Shown here piece after piece: positions 23,882 to 48,300 of a DNA stretch of 64,000 bases. The first letter of the stretch is position 1. The number at the start of each line of letters is the position of its first letter. The stretch is from Aphis gossypii (Eukaryota; Arthropoda; Insecta; Hemiptera; Aphididae). The notes below the pieces were generated by a model, which ran no database searches, was not told the origin of the DNA, and saw only the letters and a list, made by a program, of their open reading frames with translations. Location of the stretch: assembly GCF_020184175.1 (NCBI RefSeq), contig NC_065531.1:78586604-78650603 (forward strand), given 5' to 3'. A program made the translations under genes and the position numbers.

Positions 23882-25330
23882 TATAAATCAAAAAAAAATA
23901 ATATTTTATTTTTAATATGTTTGTAAATATTCCTAGTTTATTTTATATAATATAATTTTTATTTAATTTTTGAACTCACACACTCGAAACTATAGCCATT
24001 AAAATCATTTTGAAATGTAGTGTAAATATTATATAACTTATCGAATAGAATTATCATATAAATCAAAAAAAAAAAAATATTTTATTTTTAATATGTATGT
24101 AAATATTCCTAGTTTATTTTATATAATATAATTTTTATTTAATTTTTCAACTCACACACTCGAAACTATAACCATTAAAATCATTTTGAAATGTAGTGTA
24201 AATATTATATATTTTATCGAATAAAATTATAATATAAATCAAAAAATAGTAATATTTTATTTTGAATATGTATGTAAATATTCCTAGTTTATTTTATATT
24301 TGACAATATTTATTTAATTTTTCAACTCACACACTCGAAACTATAACCATTAAAATCATTTTGAAATGTAGTGTAAATATTATATATTTTATCGAATAGA
24401 ACTATAATATAAATCAAAAAATAGTAATATTTTATTTTGAATATGTATGTAAATATTCCTAGTTTATTTTATATAATATAATTTTTATTTAATTTTTCAA
24501 CTCACACACTCGAAACTATAACCATTAAAATCATTTTGAAATGTAGTGTAAATATTATATAACTTATCGAATAGAATTATCATATAAATCAAAAAAAAAT
24601 AATATTTTATTTTTAATATGTATGTAAATATTCCTAGTTTATTTTATATAATATAATTTTTATTTAATTTTTCAACTCACACACTCGAAACTATAGCCAT
24701 TAAAATCATTTTGAAATGTAGTGTAAATATTATATATTTTATCGAATAAAATTATAATATAAATCAAAAAATAGTAATATTTTATTTTGAATATGTATGT
24801 AAATATTCCTAGTTTATTTTATATAATATAATTTTTATTTAATTTTTCAACTCACACACTCGAAACTATAGCCATTAAAATCATTTTGAAATGTAGTGTA
24901 AATATTATATATTTTATCGAATAAAATTATAATATAAATCAAAAAATAGTAATATTTTATTTTGAATATGTATGTAAATATTCCTAGTTCATTTTATATT
25001 TGATAATATTTATTTAAGTTTTCAACTCACACACTTGAAACTATAACCATTAAAATTATTTTGAAATGTAGTGTAATTATTATATAACTTATCGAATAGA
25101 ATTATCATATAAATCAAAAAAAAATAATATTTTATTTTTAATATGTATGTAAATATTCCTAGTTTATTTTATATAATATAATTTTTATTTAATTTTTCAA
25201 CTCACACACTCGAAACTATAACCATTAAAATCATTTTGAAATGTAGTGTAAATATTATATATTTTATCGAATAAAATTATAATATAAATCAAAAAAAATG
25301 TAACATTTTATTTTGAATACGTATTATAAA
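23882..25330. repeat. 175-bp tandem array, 8 full units plus a partial one
   Basis: The word CTCACACACTCGAAAC (one unit has CTTGAAAC) starts at 23975, 24151, 24326, 24501, 24676, 24851, 25026 and 25201, so the period is 175-176 bp. Units share AAATATTCCTAGTT and CATTTTGAAATGTAGTGTAA. Two head variants (AAAAAAAATAATATTTT and AAAAATAGTAATATTTT) and two tail variants (ATAACTTATCGAATAG and ATATTTTATCGAATAA) alternate with a three-unit pattern. It has no coding potential and resembles a short satellite array. Confidence 0.95.
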
Positions 25331-25870
25331 TACGCCACTGATTCTGTATGAGATACTATAAAATTATTAGGTATATTGTAATACTATGAGAAATGGGTCA
25401 CAAATATTATAGGAACGTAGGTAAAATGAAGTAGATCGTTGTAGTAAAAATGTAGTATGTAAAATCTAAGATTTTACAATTTACCTCCCCAGCCATGGGG
25501 TTCTGGACATGCTTATGGTTAGGAATAACAATATTTTGAGGAGTAGATCACCTAAAATTGCCTTAACACCATTATTATTTTTTTTTTTTTGTAGCTACTT
25601 ACCACTGAGTTCACATTATTATAATAAACATATTAATGATTATGTGACAGATTTTTATTTACAGTAGTAAAACGTCTAAATGTAATATACATAGAGTAAT
25701 AATATAACAGTCACCTGTATATATTTGTATGTGTTGAATGGAAAACTGAAAAGGCGATTCCATTCAACACATACAATTATACAATAATTTATTCCACCCG
25801 GTATGTAAAAACGAAGTTCAGATCTTTATTGGATATATTCTATTTTTGATCTGCAAAACTAATTACCTTT
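25331..25870. other. Non-coding spacer with a strong hairpin
   Basis: No gene. The stretch contains a near-perfect inverted repeat at 25726-25775, listed separately. The rest is AT-rich with a T run at 25580-25591. Confidence 0.4.
25726..25775. repeat. 18-bp perfect stem, 14-nt loop hairpin
   Basis: TGTATGTGTTGAATGGAA at 25726-25743 is exactly complementary to 25758-25775; the loop is 25744-25757. The flanking T25725 and A25776 extend the stem to 19 bp. It could be the end of a mobile element, a terminal hairpin of the rolling-circle element, or a transcribed hairpin. The sequence alone does not decide. Confidence 0.85.
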
Positions 25871-26590
25871 TTAAGTTAAAATATTAAATAGTGTATAAAT
25901 GAGCACAAAGCAAAGCTGAAAAAAATACAGTACTGGTTTTAACGCAGGTCCATTCCAATAAATAGCAGCCTTCACCAGCTCCGAAGGACGCAGACCTCTT
26001 GAGCAGCAATCCGCAGGATTTCCGCCTGAGCTGACATGAAACCATTTACAATTGGGGATCGCCAATTTAATCTCATGAACTCTGTTAGACACGGAAGTCT
26101 TAAAGGAGGAATGAGGATAATTCAACCATGTGAGCACAATGGTTGAGTCTGACTACGCGAACACCTCTCGTATCACCAGCTGCTTATACAGTATCCGCTT
26201 CAACCTGCACAGCCAAAGAGACAACAACACTGCACCGCTGATTTCGAGCCTTGGAATGGTCATGGGCTTTATCGGGGCTAAATTCGTCTTCAATCCAATA
26301 AGAAAAATACGAATGTCTCCTGACGGATTGATCACACGGAGGTACACCACTGCAGCGTATACATTTTCGAAAGCATCGGAAAACCTACATATCTCATAGT
26401 TGCATCCAGTGGAACAACCAATGTAGCGATGGATTTTGATTCATGTGAGCCAACCTAGCGAGTGGTAGAAATCAGTCCACTCTTCAGCCAAGTCCGAAGG
26501 AAGCTGATCATCCAAATGAATGCGTGCGAACCACACTCGCTGCCTGATCGACTTAGCGTAGAATATCAATGGAAGAACTTGTTATGCTGG
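25871..26590 (-). mobile_element. BEL/Pao retrotransposon pol fragment
   Basis: Minus-strand frames give VWFARIHLDDQLPSDLAEEW and YHSL (about 26560-26450), NPSGDIRIFLIGLKTNLAP with IPRLEISGAVLL (26350-26153), and TWLNYPHSSFKTSVSNRV with NPADCCSRGL and PSELVKAAIYWNGPALKP (26137-25930). These match, in order, the end of the Pao reverse transcriptase/RNase H region. The frame breaks near 26450-26400 and near 26140-26153. No LTRs, integrase or gag are visible. It is a truncated relic abutting the hAT relic. Confidence 0.85.
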
Positions 26591-26605
26591 AATTAATAAC
26601 CAAAC

Positions 26606-28626
26606 ATTAGGATCATTAGTTACAAAAAAATATGAAAACTGGAAACATGCATTAGAATATTTCAAAAATTACTCGCAACTAAAATACCATAAAAAATGTA
26701 TATTAGATTCAGAAAACTTTTTAAATATTATTAAAAATCCCACTTTATCAGTAGACAAACAAATTGATATTGGAAGGAAAAAAAGAAATAATAGAAAATC
26801 GTAAAAATATCATTCCTGTTATTGAGACAATTATTTTGTGTGGTCGGCAAAATATGGCACTAAGATGTCATCGTGACTCTGGAAACATTTTCAAAACTTT
26901 CTCAGATGACAAACAAAACAATGACGGTAATTTTAGGTCAGTTCTTCGATATAGGACCCAAGGTGATAGTGATATTAGATCGTATCTTGAAAGTTCTGGT
27001 ACCATTAAGTATACAAGTTCTACTAGTCAAAACGAAATAATCGATTCCTGTAACAAAGTATTATTAAATAAAATAGTTTCAAGAGTAAACGAAGCAAAAT
27101 GTTTTTCTGTTCTCGCTGACGAAACGGCCGATGTGTCGGATAGAGAACAGGTATCTTTGTGTGTCAGATATGTCGAATTGAACACCCTTGAACTTCATGA
27201 AGATTTTTTCAATTCGTTCCTGCTGTTGACATGACAGGAAAGGGATTGGCAAAATTAATAATTGATAATCTGCATTAATTTGGCATAGATACAACATATT
27301 TATGTGGTCAGGGGTATGATGGGCCTCTATGTCGGGTAAATTTAATGGCGTTCAAGCACATATTAAAGACATACACCCATTAGCATTTTATTTGCACTGT
27401 TCAGCACATGTGTTAAACCTGGTAGTATCTAAATCATGTAGCGCGACACAAAAATGAGACTGTTTAGCAAATTTGGGGAAAGTTTGCGATTTCTTTATTT
27501 TTCCGAAAAGAATATCAATTCTTCGATTTCATATTAAAAATTCATCAGAAACGTCCATTAAAAAATCATTGAAAAGAAGTTGCGAAACTAGATGGATAGA
27601 ACGATTTTACGCAATAAACGATTTTATGGAACTTTATGAGTATGTCATTGAAGCATTAGATACAATTTCAGAATGGTACGATAACGATATTTCGAATAAA
27701 GCAGGACGTCTTAGAAGTTCTATTTTAGCTATAGACTTTGTGATATCATTATTCGTATTGAACAAAGGTTTCAGTATAGGTTTACCACTTTCAAAGTTCC
27801 TACAAAAATCAAATATCGATCTTAAATTAGCTGTACATTTAGCAAATGATACAAAAAAATAATTACAAGAACTTCGAACACACGCCGATGATGTTTTTCA
27901 AAAAATATTTGAAAAAGTAAAAGTAGTAGTCGAAAAATTCGATATTGAAATTAAAATTCTGAGATTAACAATAAAACAAACTAATAGAAGCAATATACCA
28001 TTAAATACTCCGGAACAATATAATCGAGCATCAATTTTAATTCCTTATCTTGACAAATTTATTACAGAGTTAGAAGAAAGGTTCACTGTCCATCGATCGA
28101 TTTTATCAGGTTTCGATTCTCTATTTAGGGAAAATGGTCCCATTGAAGATATTATAATTCTTTCAAATAAATGCATTGAAGATTTACAGAATGATGAAAC
28201 TCAAAAAGAAATTATTGAAGCAGAGTACACATTATTGCAGAGAAAACTCATGCAAACAACGGAGAAACTAAATAATGCTTTAGAGGTTATAACTATGTGT
28301 GACCAGTCAATTTATCCGAATATATTTAAACTTCTCCAAATTTTAGTCACGCTTCCTATTTCCTCTGCAACAAATGAAAGAACATTTTCAAACTTGAAAC
28401 GAATAAAAACATATCTAAGGAATTCCATATCAGAGGTAAACTATTATTATAAACTTAAAACTTCTTTTAATTTACAATAAATAAAATACTTTGTTTATTT
28501 TTTTGTTTGTAGGGAAGATTGAAGGGTTTAGCTATGCTATCAATAAATAAAAACTACTCAATAAAACCTGAAGAAGTTATTGAAGAACTGGCGAAACAAA
28601 AAAGACGTCTACCTTTTTTATTATAA
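26606..28626 (+). pseudogene. hAT transposase relic (DUF4371 / '52 kDa repressor-like' type) with an intron
   Basis: From about 26606 the sequence reads KYENWKHALEYFKNYSQLKY, then shifts frame at about 26775 into IIENRKNIIPVIETIILCGR, CFSVLADETADVSDREQVSL (26764-27234), CSAHVLNLV (about 27390-27425), SCETRWIERF (from 27473) and the hAT dimerisation region SSATNERTFSNLKR, LRNSISE (28235-28435). A GT-AG intron of 77 bp (28436-28512) then joins to GRLKGLAMLSINKNYSI and a C-terminal KQKRRLPFLL ending at 28626. The catalytic-core Asp context ADETADVSD is present. At least four frame breaks or stops make it non-functional. The N-terminal zinc finger is missing where the BEL/Pao fragment begins. Confidence 0.85.
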
Positions 28627-29110
28627 AAACTTATAACTTATAAACTTGACATTTATTTATTCATAATAATAGTGAAATATAATATAATATAAAAAATAAT
28701 ATCATTATTAAATTATAACTTGTATGTATTTTATTATAACGTTATAAACTTATACTTAATATTAAGACCCCCCCCCCCCCAAAAAAAAAAAAAAAAAAAT
28801 TGAATATACGACACTGTCATTGTGACGTCGGTTGACCTATACAAAGGTGATGTCGCTTATTTTTAATAGAAACACACATCATATAGTATAATGTCACACA
28901 CACACAATATGTACCTACACTCGTGCACGTAATACCGTTTACTACGTTTATTACGTATCATCACACATTATTATGCGTATTAGATAATACGCGGGCGGGC
29001 GAGCGCGCACGACAACAACGATAATAATAATAATTATTATTATAATATTATTATATAGCTCGCCTACGACTTCGACCGCGGCGGTGGTAACAATAATAAT
29101 AATAATAATC
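28627..29110. other. Spacer with C13/A19 run upstream of gene 2 promoter
   Basis: No gene. Bases 28768-28780 are thirteen C residues followed at once by nineteen A (28781-28799), which may be an insertion tail or a consensus/assembly weak spot. CpG content rises after about 28960 towards the gene 2 promoter. Confidence 0.5.
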
Positions 29111-29393
29111 TGACGTCATACCTTACGGTTGGGGCCGTCCGTTCGAGGCTGCGCTCGCGTATGTTTCCAACAGTCGCGCGACGGCCGGCTGGAGCGTATA
29201 TAACGCCGGTGCCGCCGATCCCGTAGACGAGATCGTACCTACAGCCGGGACGAACCGACTCGTGCACCGACCGACTTAACGCTGAACGTCGTTTATTCGT
29301 CACCGTTTTTATATAGATTATACGATCGTCATACGACCCTACCGTATAATCGAGCATCGATCGGTCAAACTCAGTAGTGCAAACGAACGCGAG
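29111..29393 (+). promoter_or_regulatory. Putative promoter and 5' UTR of gene 2
   Basis: A perfect palindromic CRE, TGACGTCA (29111-29118), lies about 80 bp upstream of a TATA box, TATATAA (29197-29203). A start of transcription near 29228 would give a 5' UTR of about 165 nt with no upstream ATG. A second TATA-like word (29310-29316) and a TCAGT initiator (29371-29375) offer an alternative start nearer the ATG. The GC-rich, CpG-containing sequence contrasts with the AT-rich surroundings. Promoter function is inference. Confidence 0.5.
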
Positions 29394-41471
<12,078 letters not shown>

Positions 41472-41530
41472 CCCCAAACAAATTTTATGTCTCTCCTATA
41501 AAATTTGAATTTCGATGTATATTTAGTATA

Positions 41531-42651
41531 TAGGGTGTATCTTATGTCGTTGTACGCGGTGTTTTTTTAATGATTATGGATTGATAACTTAGAATTTTAA
41601 AAAAAATAAGAAAAGACATGTTTCTTTATTTTAAACGGCCAATTTTTGTATGCTTATCAATTTAAAAAATTTTATGCAAGCAGTTATACCAACAAAAAAT
41701 CAATTTTTTTTCAAATGGTAACAACTATATTTTATAATGGATTCATATAGTACTTTTTTTTTTTTTTTAAAAAATGTTGATATTAAAATCATACATTTTG
41801 TTTCTCTGGTTTATTTACTATGGGGACCTTAAACTTTAGTAAATTGATTTAAAATTTTAATGAGTTGTATTTCTAGAACAAAATAAATTTTTTTGAACTA
41901 TCTTTTAATACAATTCTAGTAATTTTACACCTTTTTATAAACTTAAATTGAAAATCTTATCAGTCACACGAAAAAAAAATATTAGTAGGTAGGTATTCTA
42001 TAACCCGTGTTAGTTAAATATTTCCAATGTTATTATAATAATTGCATATTATGATAATTATTATCTATAGTATTAAGTATCCAAATTTAAACTATATAAA
42101 AAAAAAAAAAATGACAATGGAGAAAAATCTAAATTAATCAATTTATTATGATCATACAATAATAATAAATATACACGTACCTATTTTATAATTGTATTTT
42201 AAAATACGTCCAACAGTTTTGTAGGCAATTATCTTAAAAAAATATTTTTCTGTGTCTGATAACATGTTCAATTTAAATTTATAAATAGGTGTAGAATTAA
42301 ATTAAAAGTTAGTTAAAAGAATTTATTTAGCTTTAGAAATATGATTCATTTAAATCAATTTATTAAAGTTTAGGATCAACGTAGTAAATAAATCAGTGAA
42401 CCAAAATATTTGATTTTAACATCAATTTTTTTTTTTTAGTTCCATTAGAATCCATTATAAAATATAGTTGTGACCATTTCAAAAAAAAAGTTGATTTTGA
42501 TGTTGATTACAATTGCTCGCTTAAAAATTTTAAAATCGATATACTCAAATTGACCGTTCAAAATAAAGAAGCGCGTCATTTTTTTTAAATTCCATGTTAT
42601 CAATCCATAATCATCAAAAAAAACCACGTACAACGGTTTAAGATAAACCCT
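41531..42651. mobile_element. Foldback element with arms of over 400 bp
   Basis: The left end AGGGTGTATCTTA with GTTGTACG matches the complement of the right end (AGGGTTTATCTTA with GTTGTACG). Matching continues inward through ATGATTATGGATTGATAAC, TATATTTTATAATGGATTC and TAAATTGATTTAAA to about 41985 on the left and 42236 on the right. Arms are thus about 420-455 bp, roughly 80% complementary by eye, around a loop of about 250 bp. It has no coding capacity. It looks like a non-autonomous long-TIR/foldback transposon. I did not find a clear target duplication. Confidence 0.85.
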
Positions 42652-45305
42652 GAATTTTATAATATATTAAAATAATTTTTAAAAACGTACCTATATAGTT
42701 AAGCAATCGCCCATGACCACCTCAGAATGCGTACATAGAATCGACGATGAATCAACATTATCGAAGTATAATATGATCTGTGACAACAGCTCGGTGCTTT
42801 GAACGGTCCTAGGGGGAGGGGGGTTGAAGTATCGATCACTGCATTCTGACTACGACTGACGAACTTAATCTTGAGACTGGAGTAGTTAAAATAAGTTAAA
42901 ATGCATTCAATAGTAATGATAATAAGTAATAACCAATAGAAAAGTAATATAGTAAGTCAATAAACGCGCTGATTGGCTGTATGATGAGAAGACCCACAGA
43001 ATGCCATACCCAATGTTGTTATTACCTAATAATAATCATTATTATTGTTATTCATTTAACGCACGTATGTACACTTTATAGCATTTTATGATCGAAATAA
43101 TTATAAGACAAAGAAACAGCCCCACAATTTGCAAAAAACTATCCATGGGGGAAGCACACTAGTGACATTTAGTAACTTTATAAAAAATATTAAAAATACA
43201 TTGTCACAATTTATTTCATATTCATTTCAAGTTAAAATGTTAACGAAATTTGTAAAACCCGTAAATATTTGAAAACTAAGAAATTTAATAATAATTACAA
43301 TATTTTTACATCTAAGATTTAAAAATGTATTACTAAGTTTCTCATAAATAATTCATACTAAAACTAAATAATATACAAATATATATATATATTTTAATTA
43401 TGCTATTGGCAATAAAATTTTGAAAATACTTAAACGTAGATTAATACTATAGATAATTTCTAGGAACTTATTTTATACCATTAACATTCATCATATCTTA
43501 CAATAAGGTGATATTAATTCAAAAATGTATAAAAACTATACAATTTGGTATATATATATAATATTATCATACATTCATTAATCATTACAGTAACACACTC
43601 AATACTTACTGTACAGTAGAGTACACATTTTTCCACTGAAATTTGTGAAATGACTCCCTAATTAATTACTTTTTTGTAAGCCAATAATCCGGTCATTGAC
43701 TGGCTACAAACATCATATTGTATTATACATATATTTTTTTTTAACCTAATCTAACCTTTAGTTTCTAGTCATACATATACTTATTAAAGCGTACGGTGAA
43801 TGGATCCGAAAATATTAATTTTCGTATACGTTCGTAACGGACTCTAATACAGAATTTTATTAGATTATATAAAGCGGATTTCGTTTTAATTGTCGGTCTT
43901 CCTAGACAGAATACTATTTACACTTCCGTAACGGATAGCGACTACAATATAACTACTTAAAGTATATACATCACGTATTATAAATTATAATGATCCGGAT
44001 AATTTACGAAATATATAATATATCATAATAATACAGGTAGAAGACGATAGCGATGAACGACAACGATAATAATATAATATTATACCAAATGGGCGTACTA
44101 CAAATAATAATATATAGTTGTGCACTCCACGAACGATGTCTCGTCATTAATAATAGCATAAGTAATAAGTATACTTACATTGTAATATGCGCTCATAAAC
44201 GATGCTAACTGTAATATTTATAACATTATAATAGATACCTATCTGTTGTATTATACACGCAATAGCAAATACCAAATCATGTTATACAATATAAATAAAT
44301 AATACAATTAAATATGTATAAGTTAATCATAAACAAATTAATGAAGTTCATTCGTATAAAATATAAATAAATATAATTATTAATACGTTTTTCAAGCTCT
44401 TTATTATTGTATTATATAAATATTGATTTAATTTGATTATTAACTAATTAGTTAAGTCTTTTAACTTCATTAGTTACTTAACACCTTTTTGATGTTTTTT
44501 AAACATGAATTTTTTTACTAGTTACCCTCTACACTTCTGACAATAAGGTAGAATATTATCTTTAATATATGTTTATTATACAACAATGCACTATAAAAAT
44601 ATTCTCCTGTATCTTTATTCTCATTCATTGGCAAAGATAAATGTCGAGTTTTGTTTGTCATAGGTATCCTAATCTTGTATTACAATACGAAATAATACAA
44701 TTCTTTGTAGCGAAACTTAACGAAATTGGACGATAAATATGCATAAGCGCTAAAAGCGACAATATAACCAAGATAAGTTATGTAAATATAATAAAATATA
44801 TATGGATATGAGATCGGTAAATTTATTCGTTAAATTGACGAATAAAAGTAAATTTGCCTACATTAATTTAACAAAGCTTATTTTTTCGGATAAATTTTTC
44901 TTAGCGTTGTGAAAATAGAGAGGATTCATCATTTTCAATTTTTCTACAAGCATTAAAACGTATTTAATGTGGGTACTGATTTACTATTATATATTAGTTA
45001 TTCTATACGACCTTCCATAATATTATACTAAAATATATAGAATATCTTTTGTCTCGTATATGAACTATTCGAGAGTTTAAGCCACAAGATATTATATCTA
45101 GGTCAACAAAATATAAATATACAAATACCTATTGTTGTACAAACGAGAAAAACCTTTTTTTCAATATCTTATTACGAGAAGGGTAGAAGAGAATGAAACG
45201 TTTCCATCATCGGCTTCTTTTCCATCTCACGGTGTACTACCAAGAAATTATTACTATTAATAACATATAATACAATAAATGCAATTAAAATATTGTTTAT
45301 AAAAC

Positions 45306-45341
<36 letters not shown>

Positions 45342-48300
45342 TATTTACAATAATAAGCCAATGCAGCAATTCTGATACCAGGAATACAAAACCATATTTA
45401 GTATTTCAATATTTCAGATGGATTTTTGTAACGCGCTCGGAAGCTTTGAACTCGTATTTCGCAGAAAAGACGCGCACAAATGCACAACACAATTTGTTAT
45501 ACCACAGAATTAATATAAATATGTTTTTTTTTGTACTCAAATAAAATACATACCGGCCGTTACGCAGAAAAAACGTTTCCGATCCTTTTTAAAATTGTGG
45601 TTTGATGTTAAAAGCTTGAGGCGTAACTGCAATAACTGAGTTATACAATTTTACATATAATATATGATTGTACATATTTATTTATGTATACCCATTTTAT
45701 ATCCATCGCAGAAAAAAAAAAAAAAATAGGAAAACAATCCTTTGATTTCTGATATTATTTTTATTATTAATTATTATCATCATAATCGTTCTCGTAGTAC
45801 ATCGCAATAATTTACTGTTTAATTTTTAAACAAAGTACAACATTTAATGTTTTGCGAAAGAAGCACGTGTGCATACACGTCATAGTAATTAAACAACAAC
45901 AACAACTTTGTTTTAAACTTCCGTTTCAATCTCGAGGATATAGACGCGACGTGTTGAGCTTTATATAACTTACAGCCTATACAGCTATTGCTGCAGAAGT
46001 AATTAATATTTATAAATGCTGTTATCTTGCGATATTCTATATATTGAGACATGCATGCATAATATATTGTGAGCAAAGCAATATCTCTTAAAATACGAAC
46101 GCACCATACATTACATTCGTAAGTTTTATAATTGGGCGTAGGTATCTAGGGAATATTAATTTACGATTCGAATAACAAATCTCTTAGCGAACAATAATTA
46201 TCATATCCTTCGGAAACCAAAAACTTACGGTTTAAGTCTACAAAATAATACGTAATGGAACATCAAAAGACTGACACTCAACGCCGATAAATATAATATG
46301 TTTTGACTGTATACGCGTTCGCGTAGATGTTAAGCCATTTTAAACGTTACATATGTATCGTAATGTCATATACACTAGTGTAGGCAAAAGCGACGACATT
46401 TATAATTCATTATTTGTAACCGTTGTGTAGGTACAACACTCCCATAACCCATTTAAACACATGTTTCTATTAAATATTTATATTTTCACTCCTTATTCGG
46501 AATTACGATTTCGGGTTTTCTGATTTAGCTTGCTGAAAAGTCGTAGAACAGTAGAACTACTCTTAAATATTCTGAAAACTTTTTCAAAAACTAAGTCTGT
46601 TTATTTTATTGTTATGCGTACCTATTTAAATCATAATTAAAATAAAAGTAACTACATTTTAAACCAACGACTTGTTAAACGAATCACATAAAAACGTATA
46701 AGTGTGTGTCAATTTCTAACCAATTATTATTTGTAGTTCTTCCCGACATAATTTTAAAAAAATAATCAATTTTAATTTTTACTATTGCGTGAACATTTTT
46801 AAATTTGTATTAATAATTATTTATATAATAATGTATTGTATTTAATTTGAAATTTCACCTTTCGCCACTCAGAAAAACCTTTTATCCAGATTATAAATAA
46901 TATAATATTACTAACAAATAATATATTATATTATTATAGTTAATATAGTATATACTATCATCATACATGTAAATCGAACGGTTTTAAAGATTCGTGTTTA
47001 CTTTGCGGTTTGCATAGAAATCGTCGATGCTGGTTTTTATTCGATTTTTTTTTTTTTTAGTGTGCGTCTTGATTTGAGTAAACGCACTTCTATCGACGAC
47101 GAACACTGTCTGCAAAGTAAACATTTTCACTTTCATAAAGCCGGTCTGACGCCATTATCACGTTCTATTAAAAATGACAGTACATACCTACCGATTTCCA
47201 ATTAAATCAAAGCTAAACATAAAATATCTATTTATATAAATATATCTATATATAAATGTATTATTCTATATCACAGAACTATCGTAAATCATAAACGATT
47301 TATTTGTCTGTATTTCACGGTTAATGTCGGTTAAGGTCATGGTTTAAGATATTGATATATATAGTTAAGGTATAAGCAGAAAAATGTCAGAAATAATATC
47401 ATAGATAACATTTTTCAATTATTAAATTTGACTTCCATAAAAAGAAATAAACATATAATCTACAGAATAATAATTTTATGTTAAATTTCTTAAACAATTT
47501 TTGTGGTTGTGAAAAATAGATTTAGTTTGTCTGAATTAATTATAACTAATACTATTTTTTTAATTAATTGTTTGAGCTGTGAATTTTTAAACTTCTTAAA
47601 ATGGTAGATGCTCAATTATTGACTATAATATTTATAATTCATCAATATTTTAAGTTCAGACAAGAGAAGTAATGTAACAAAAAGGTTGTAGTAAAATTAA
47701 TATTACGCAATATGATCTATAACTTTCGAAGCTTCGTAATGAAGTTTTATCGCTTGGGTATAATAAATAAATATTGAAATGTGTAATTTTATTTTTTAAC
47801 ATAAATAATATAAATCTGTTATTTTACTATACCATCATAAAAATACATTTTGCTTTCTTTTTTCGTTTTTAAACTATACTGCACGTGTATTATAATAATA
47901 TTTTGTAAAAAATATTATGATTAATTTAATCGTCATCAAACTCATAACCTATAATAACAAAAATCATTAATATCTAAATAACAAACTTTATTTATTATTC
48001 AATATGATTTTAGCAACGATTGATTTACCTGGTTAAAACAGTTTTTAAGTCTGTGTATGTTTTTACCATAACTGTTTAGCTCGCCGAACAAATAGATTGA
48101 TGAAAACATTACAGATGAATGCACCTATATGTGATTCCAAGACCTTCCATAAAAAATATTAAATGCTACTCGGTATCATATATTACATAAAATCATGTAT
48201 GAATATTTAAAATTAAATTTACTTTACAGTTTTTCCACACGTTCTACGTAAATTTAATGTCAACAATTTTAAAAATATATACGTATGTTAAACTACAAAT

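Noticed and set aside
23882..25330. CRISPR-like regular spacing
   Set aside because: Whole 175-bp units repeat with no unique spacers, and the genome is eukaryotic. It is a tandem satellite-type array.
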